From Nitzschia sp. pyKryTriq1 (lineage: Eukaryota; Bacillariophyta; Bacillariophyceae; Bacillariales; Bacillariaceae), in assembly GCA_956465555.1 (NCBI GenBank), contig OY101121.1, positions 520,722 through 584,721 on the forward strand: a DNA stretch of 64,000 nucleotides. The letters run 5' to 3'. Made by a program: the position numbers and the translations under genes. The notes under the pieces are model-generated. The model was given only the letters and a program-made list of their open reading frames with translations. It did no database searches and was not told the origin of the DNA. Each line of letters begins with the position of its first letter. Within the stretch, counting starts at the first letter, position 1. Of this stretch, positions 59,642 through 64,000 are shown piece after piece.

Positions 59642-61733
59642 ATGTCGGACACCAGGCTTCACGATTTTTGCAAAGGGTTTGGAGCCTTGCTGAGCCGTAG
59701 TAAGGTAAGAGACAACCATGGTGTGATCGATTCATTGATGGATTGATCCCAGATGCTGGCACACAAGCGTGGCTGAGCCGATCCACTTGCGAAACGTCAT
59801 TGTTGATGATTTTTCTTGGTGGTCGAGGTCCACCGACGTGGAGCATGAATCTCCACGAGAAGAATGTTCGATACGACGTCACTAATTGCCATTCCACTTC
59901 TGTGTCCTTACCCCCTTTTTCTTTCCTCCTCGCACAACAGCAACCCTCCTTTCCGGAAGAGGCTTCTCGTTTGAACGACCGCGGAAATCTTCCCCTTCAT
60001 GCGGCTTGTTCGTTTCAAGCCACCGCTGACGTAGTGGAATGTTTGCTCCGTGCCTATCCCGGTGGTGCTTCGCAGCCCAATGGAGTCGGGAACTTGCCGA
60101 TCCACCAAGCTGCCATGTGGCAGGCTCCGGTCGAGACCGTGGAGATGTTGCTGGCCCGTCACCCCGAAGGAGCCACAGTGCGAAATCAGTATGGGTCCTT
60201 GCCTCTTCACATGGCGGCTTCCAACCGCGCCACCCCGGAAGTGGTCAAGATCTTGATCGAAGCGTACCCGGATGCCTTGCATTTGCAAAACGACGATGGT
60301 ATGACTCCCTTGGATCTTGCCATTGCCGATCAATCCATGGTCAATGATCAAGTGATTGCCATGTTGGAAGGACGTCCTCCTCCTCCCGAAATGACTCGTC
60401 GTCAAAAGGCGGAAAAGTACGAGGAACGTGCGAACATGCTCGAAGCCAAGCTTCGCGGAATGCGCAACTCGGGCGGTGCGACTTCGGGAGCCGCTGGGCG
60501 CTCCAGCAACAGTCTCAAGCTCGCCTTGGCTGCCGTCCGAAAGTTGGCGGATCGTTTCCCACACTCTTTGTATGCCGCCGGTATGGACCCGAACGAGTTG
60601 GAAATTGCCTTTTCGGATCAATTGGAAGGAGGCAATAAGGTGGACGCGGAACAGATTCTCTTGGAAGCCATTCGAAAGCGCGTCAAGCCATCGAAGGATG
60701 CACGTGGAATGTCCATTGAGCGCTCTGTAGGTCCCCGCGATCGCGTCGAGGAACTCTTGTCGTCGATTATTGGATTGGATCACATCAAGAGTCAGGTATG
60801 TTTAACGAGTTTCGTCATGGACTAGTTTGTTTTGCACCTGCTTGTGTACTTACTTTATTTCAACAACAACAGCTTCGTGGATTGCGTCGTACCGCTGAGA
60901 TTTGCGATTTGAAGGAATCCTTGATCCCACCTGGTGGTGCTCGAGGACGGACTCATCCCTTGAATATGATCCCCCCAGCTTTGGCGGAAGACACTGGTCG
61001 TCCCACTGCCCACCACATGGTCTTTTTGGGAAACCCTGGTTCGGGTAAGACTGCCGTGGCCCGTCTGTTGGCCAAGGCGTACCACGAGCTTGGTATTCTT
61101 CGCAAGCCCAAGTTTTTGGAAGTTGAGCGCATGGACTTGGTAGGACGTGACCGAGCTACAACCACCATGAAGACGAAGGAAGTGATTGATGAAGCACGTG
61201 GTGGTATCTTGTTTATTGATGAGGCCTTCACTCTTGGCATGGCCTCTCGACGCAACAAAATGGATACAGGTGCGGACTGCATGGCGGAGATTGTCAAGAG
61301 CATTGACGAATCTAGAAAGAAGAACGGAGACGATGGCCATCCGTTGATTATCTTGGCTGGCTTCCCTGTGGAAATGAATACATTCCTCGTATTTAACGGC
61401 GAAGTTCGCAAACGATTCCCTCTGACCTTTGAGTTCCCCGATTACACATGTCTGGAACTTGCCCAAGTCTTCCTCGATTTGGCCAATGCCAAGGGATTCG
61501 AATTGGCGGACGATCTCAAGCCATCCACCATTGCCCGACTATTGGAAGAGGAGACACATGCATTATGGCGCAGTGAACGAAATGGACGAATCAGTGAAAT
61601 GCTACTCACAGGTTGCCGATCTGAAGTACGAAAGAGAATGCGTATCGCACAAATGGAGGACGACCTGGACTTTGATCCGCAATTGATTGTCAAGTCGGAC
61701 GTGGAAAATGTCATCCGACAAGACTTCAAGTAG
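59642..61733 (+). CDS. Ankyrin-repeat CbxX/CfxQ-type AAA ATPase, paralogue 2, three exons
   Basis: The exons are 59642-59704, 59941-60795 and 60873-61733; introns 236 and 77 bp; 592 residues. Exon 1 encodes the short MSDTRLHDFCKGFGALLSRS head. Exon 2 carries ankyrin repeats (NDRGNLPLHAACSF, NGVGNLPIHQAAMW, NQYGSLPLHMAAS, NDDGMTPLDLAIADQ), then a helical linker with RFPHSLYAAGMDP, matching IPHALYSAGIDP of paralogue 1. Exon 3 carries the AAA domain: Walker A GNPGSGKTA (359-367), Walker B ILFIDEAFTL (418-427), sensor-like LIILAGFPVEM and a C-terminal NGRISEMLLTGCRSEVRKRM. It is probably an active ATPase. The intron between GL..IKSQ and LRGLRR lies at a different place from those of paralogue 1. 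Confidence 0.87.
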
Positions 61734-61873
61734 TAGTCGAATCGTGTTGGACACGAAGATTACCCAGCAAGGATGGTATGGTTGTTTGTCCCGTAGTGAA
61801 AAATATTATAAGTGAAGTAACATGAGTTTAATAATTGATACGGCAACGTTTGGTGTAACTCGCATTATACTTT

Positions 61874-63745
61874 CTATTCGACTGGTGTCGCATACCAATT
61901 GAGCCATTCGTACTCTTGTAATACTTGGTGAGCTCGCTGACTCCATGTCTGTAGCTGTTCGACTGTTGGGGCTTCCTCTTCCTCCTCGTCACCTAATAAT
62001 ACACGTTGGTGAAGAAGCTGCGGGATCGCACGCCACACTGCTAGATCCTTGGGAGTCCCACTCCGGGCTTTTTGGGTGAGTAGCTCAACGGCTTGGATAT
62101 TGTTGTCGCAAATCTCCACAATGATTTCGTCTACACTTTGATCCTGTGCTCGATCGATCCATGTCTGGACCTCTTCCGCTGGTTGGTCGAGTTTCTGAGC
62201 CAACGATGTCACGTCATCCACGTTCGCCAATTCCCTCCAATTGTGGATTTGACATTCTCTCATCAGTTTGGTGACAAGCTTTGCCATATCCTCAGTCGTC
62301 GAATTTTGAATGCATTCGCGTAATTCGTCTCGATCTGGTTCGGTCGGTGTCACTAACTTCCATTCGGAACTACGATCTGTTCCATTCTGACTGCTGGATC
62401 CCTGCAACCGCCTTAGAGCCGCCTGGGCTTGACGTGCCTGTCGTTCGGCAGCAGTATAATCTTGCAAGTGTTCCATGGCATGTTCCACCGCAGCAATAAC
62501 TTCGGCCGCCTGTTCCCCGTTGGCCACTTCTCCGTTGGCTTCTTGCTCCTGCCGCAAATTTTCCAAGGCTTTCTCCGACAGTTGCTGAGCCCGACGCCGC
62601 AGAAAAGTCCAATTCTGGTCCGGCAAGAGTTCCTGGTACATCTCTGGAATGCTCGAATGATCGGGAAATATGTGAACTAGACTCCACAAGACACGTGGAG
62701 ATAACAGCGCCAAGTTTTCAGGTCGTAAAGCTTCAGTGTTCGATGCATGAATCCCCTTGAGCACAGCCTCCAACACATCCCGCGGAATACAATCTACTTG
62801 CTCCTCCGTCTTGGTCTTGTCGACAGAACCCTGATAGGAGACAACTAATACCGAGGTAGATCCCTCTCGGACCTCCTTTGTGTACTTCTTGGCTTGGATC
62901 GCTGCCAAGCGAGAAAAGGCTCTTGTCGTTTCGTAACTTGCTTGCACCGCATTTTTCATTCCCTTCCGAAGGACTTGCCCCATCTTTCCTGAATCATTCA
63001 AAGCTCCTAGCAATGCTTCCGACATGTCTGATGATTTGTTGTTGTTGTTGGCATTATTCGCAATAATCCGGCTGGGATTGGCTCGTTTGCGGCTGGTGAT
63101 GCTCTTGGGCGGGGCGACTGCGGATCCATCTGCCAATCGCCGGCCTTGCCCAACGGAAGACGTGAATTTCGGAGCCTGTTGTTTTGCTGTGGATGATCGT
63201 TTCGACGAAGAGGGCGAGGCAGAAGACTTTGAGACTGCTGCTGCTGCTACTGTTCGTGATCGCTTGGAAGGTTGCTGCTGTTGCTTGAGCAGTTCTTCTT
63301 GTGCTTGGATCACAGCAGGCATGTTTTCTGTGGCTCGTTTCGCTGCAGCGCGCTTGGATTTGCGGCCAGCGCTACTGGCTGACGATTCGGGTGGTGCATG
63401 ACTCTGGGTAGCTTTCCCAGTGCATTTTTCCGATTTCCCCTTGGTAGTACTAGTACCAGCATTATTTTTAGCAGCAGCAACTGGAGCAGCACTGCCAAAC
63501 TCGACTTGAATTCGCTCTTGATTTTGTAGAATTGCCTGAATACTAGAAGATTGCGCGGCATCATCGCTGCTGGCTTCGGCAATAAGCTTGGGCGGGAAAC
63601 CATATTTCAACGAAGAGATGGAGATCCCATACTCCGCCTCGGCGATTTGGTACAGCTCGCGAGTGGTAGCCGACGGAGGCAACTGCACGATCTTTCGTCC
63701 TTGTCGCGACGTCAAGCACAAACTCCACTTGGTACTGTCACTCAT
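61874..63745 (-). CDS. Protein with ubiquitin-like (OTU1/YOD1-type) N terminus and unknown helical C terminus
   Basis: The single exon encodes 623 residues from the ATG at 63745. Residues about 5-80 look like a ubiquitin-like/UBX-type domain (QGRKIVQLPPSATTRELYQI, then SISSLKYGFPPKLI, reminiscent of the N-terminal domain of the deubiquitinase YOD1/OTU1). No OTU protease follows. A low-complexity Lys/Ser/Ala-rich middle (about 90-250) precedes a helical domain with RPENLALLSPRVLWSLVHIF and a further predicted helical region with acidic and Gln-rich patches. A role in ubiquitin/Cdc48 pathways is a guess from the N terminus alone. Confidence 0.65.
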   Translation of the reverse strand: MSDSTKWSLCLTSRQGRKIVQLPPSATTRELYQIAEAEYGISISSLKYGFPPKLIAEASSDDAAQSSSIQAILQNQERIQVEFGSAAPVAAAKNNAGTSTTKGKSEKCTGKATQSHAPPESSASSAGRKSKRAAAKRATENMPAVIQAQEELLKQQQQPSKRSRTVAAAAVSKSSASPSSSKRSSTAKQQAPKFTSSVGQGRRLADGSAVAPPKSITSRKRANPSRIIANNANNNNKSSDMSEALLGALNDSGKMGQVLRKGMKNAVQASYETTRAFSRLAAIQAKKYTKEVREGSTSVLVVSYQGSVDKTKTEEQVDCIPRDVLEAVLKGIHASNTEALRPENLALLSPRVLWSLVHIFPDHSSIPEMYQELLPDQNWTFLRRRAQQLSEKALENLRQEQEANGEVANGEQAAEVIAAVEHAMEHLQDYTAAERQARQAQAALRRLQGSSSQNGTDRSSEWKLVTPTEPDRDELRECIQNSTTEDMAKLVTKLMRECQIHNWRELANVDDVTSLAQKLDQPAEEVQTWIDRAQDQSVDEIIVEICDNNIQAVELLTQKARSGTPKDLAVWRAIPQLLHQRVLLGDEEEEEAPTVEQLQTWSQRAHQVLQEYEWLNWYATPVE

Positions 63746-64000
63746 GACGCACAAATAATAGTCTACTCAATCTCTATAAGGACGCTTCAAGGCTGAAGCT
63801 GCAAGAAACATGGACGTTCAATGTTGCTTATGTACAGAGGGACTTGAAGGTTCTGGAACCCACTTGTTTGTGTCCTGTTATTGACTACCACGAGAGACGA
63901 GAGTGGTATGGACGAAGACTCATCATGAATCCATCATCATGAACGTCGTTTCCAATTTTCTCTCGTCTCGGTTTATTTTTTGTCAGTCCTCGACTTGCCC
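63746..64000. other. Upstream flank of the last gene
   Basis: It is presumed promoter sequence of the ubiquitin-like protein gene; no further gene was supported before the window ends. Confidence 0.35.

Overview
The window is nuclear DNA of a eukaryote, very probably a diatom (stramenopile with a red-lineage plastid), perhaps a pennate one. Genes are monocistronic on alternating strands. Introns are short (about 66-240 bp) with GT-AG ends, and many genes have none. Several proteins begin with a signal peptide followed by an Ala-Phe type cleavage motif (TAF, RAF), the plastid-import signature of diatoms. The protein mix also fits: sulfotransferase with a WQVPWGKH motif, DUF3493/LPA1-like plastid protein, ankyrin-CbxX/CfxQ AAA proteins, and a Cys-rich four-helix membrane family. 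No prokaryotic operon, rRNA, credible tRNA or CRISPR array was seen. The species assignment is inference.

Layout. 0-14 kb: a 5'-cut, SR-rich repeat protein; D-amino-acid oxidase; an LPA1-like plastid protein; a TrhO-type rhodanese protein; a membrane-anchored short-chain dehydrogenase with one intron; a coiled-coil protein; a serine carboxypeptidase. 14-27 kb: a membrane-anchored GH5-like protein that seems to lack the catalytic NEP motif; a repeat-rich intergenic zone (duplicated flank, a short retroposed LINE/SINE tail with a 13-bp target duplication, a small hypothetical gene); then NEMF/Rqc2 (ribosome quality control) converging with WDR6 (tRNA methylation partner). 27-35 kb: a small Cys-rich membrane protein, two tandem paralogues of a four-helix Cys-rich family, a 1.14-kb DNA transposon with 303-bp terminal inverted repeats, an SGNH/PC-esterase-like type II membrane protein, and a 5'-truncated LINE. 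35-48 kb: a REXO-type 3'-5' exonuclease, a seven-exon sulfotransferase with two micro-exons, an LTR-like composite repeat, a GNAT acetyltransferase, pirin, three small conserved or hypothetical genes, and a DOT1-like methyltransferase. 48-64 kb: two successive head-to-head paralogue pairs (F-box/armadillo, then ankyrin/AAA-ATPase), then a protein with a ubiquitin-like N terminus.

The genes form no single pathway. NEMF, WDR6, TrhO and the exonuclease all act on translation or RNA, but their neighbourhood looks incidental. The most notable observations are the two micro-exons (7 and 10 nt) needed to encode the PAPS-sulfotransferase signature, the serial inverted paralogue pairs, the symmetrical TIR element with an internal higher-order minisatellite, and the shared (AAC)n-ended LINE tail at two places. 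Exon boundaries were deduced by eye from frame continuity, GT/AG signals and family motifs; they were not tested against transcripts.
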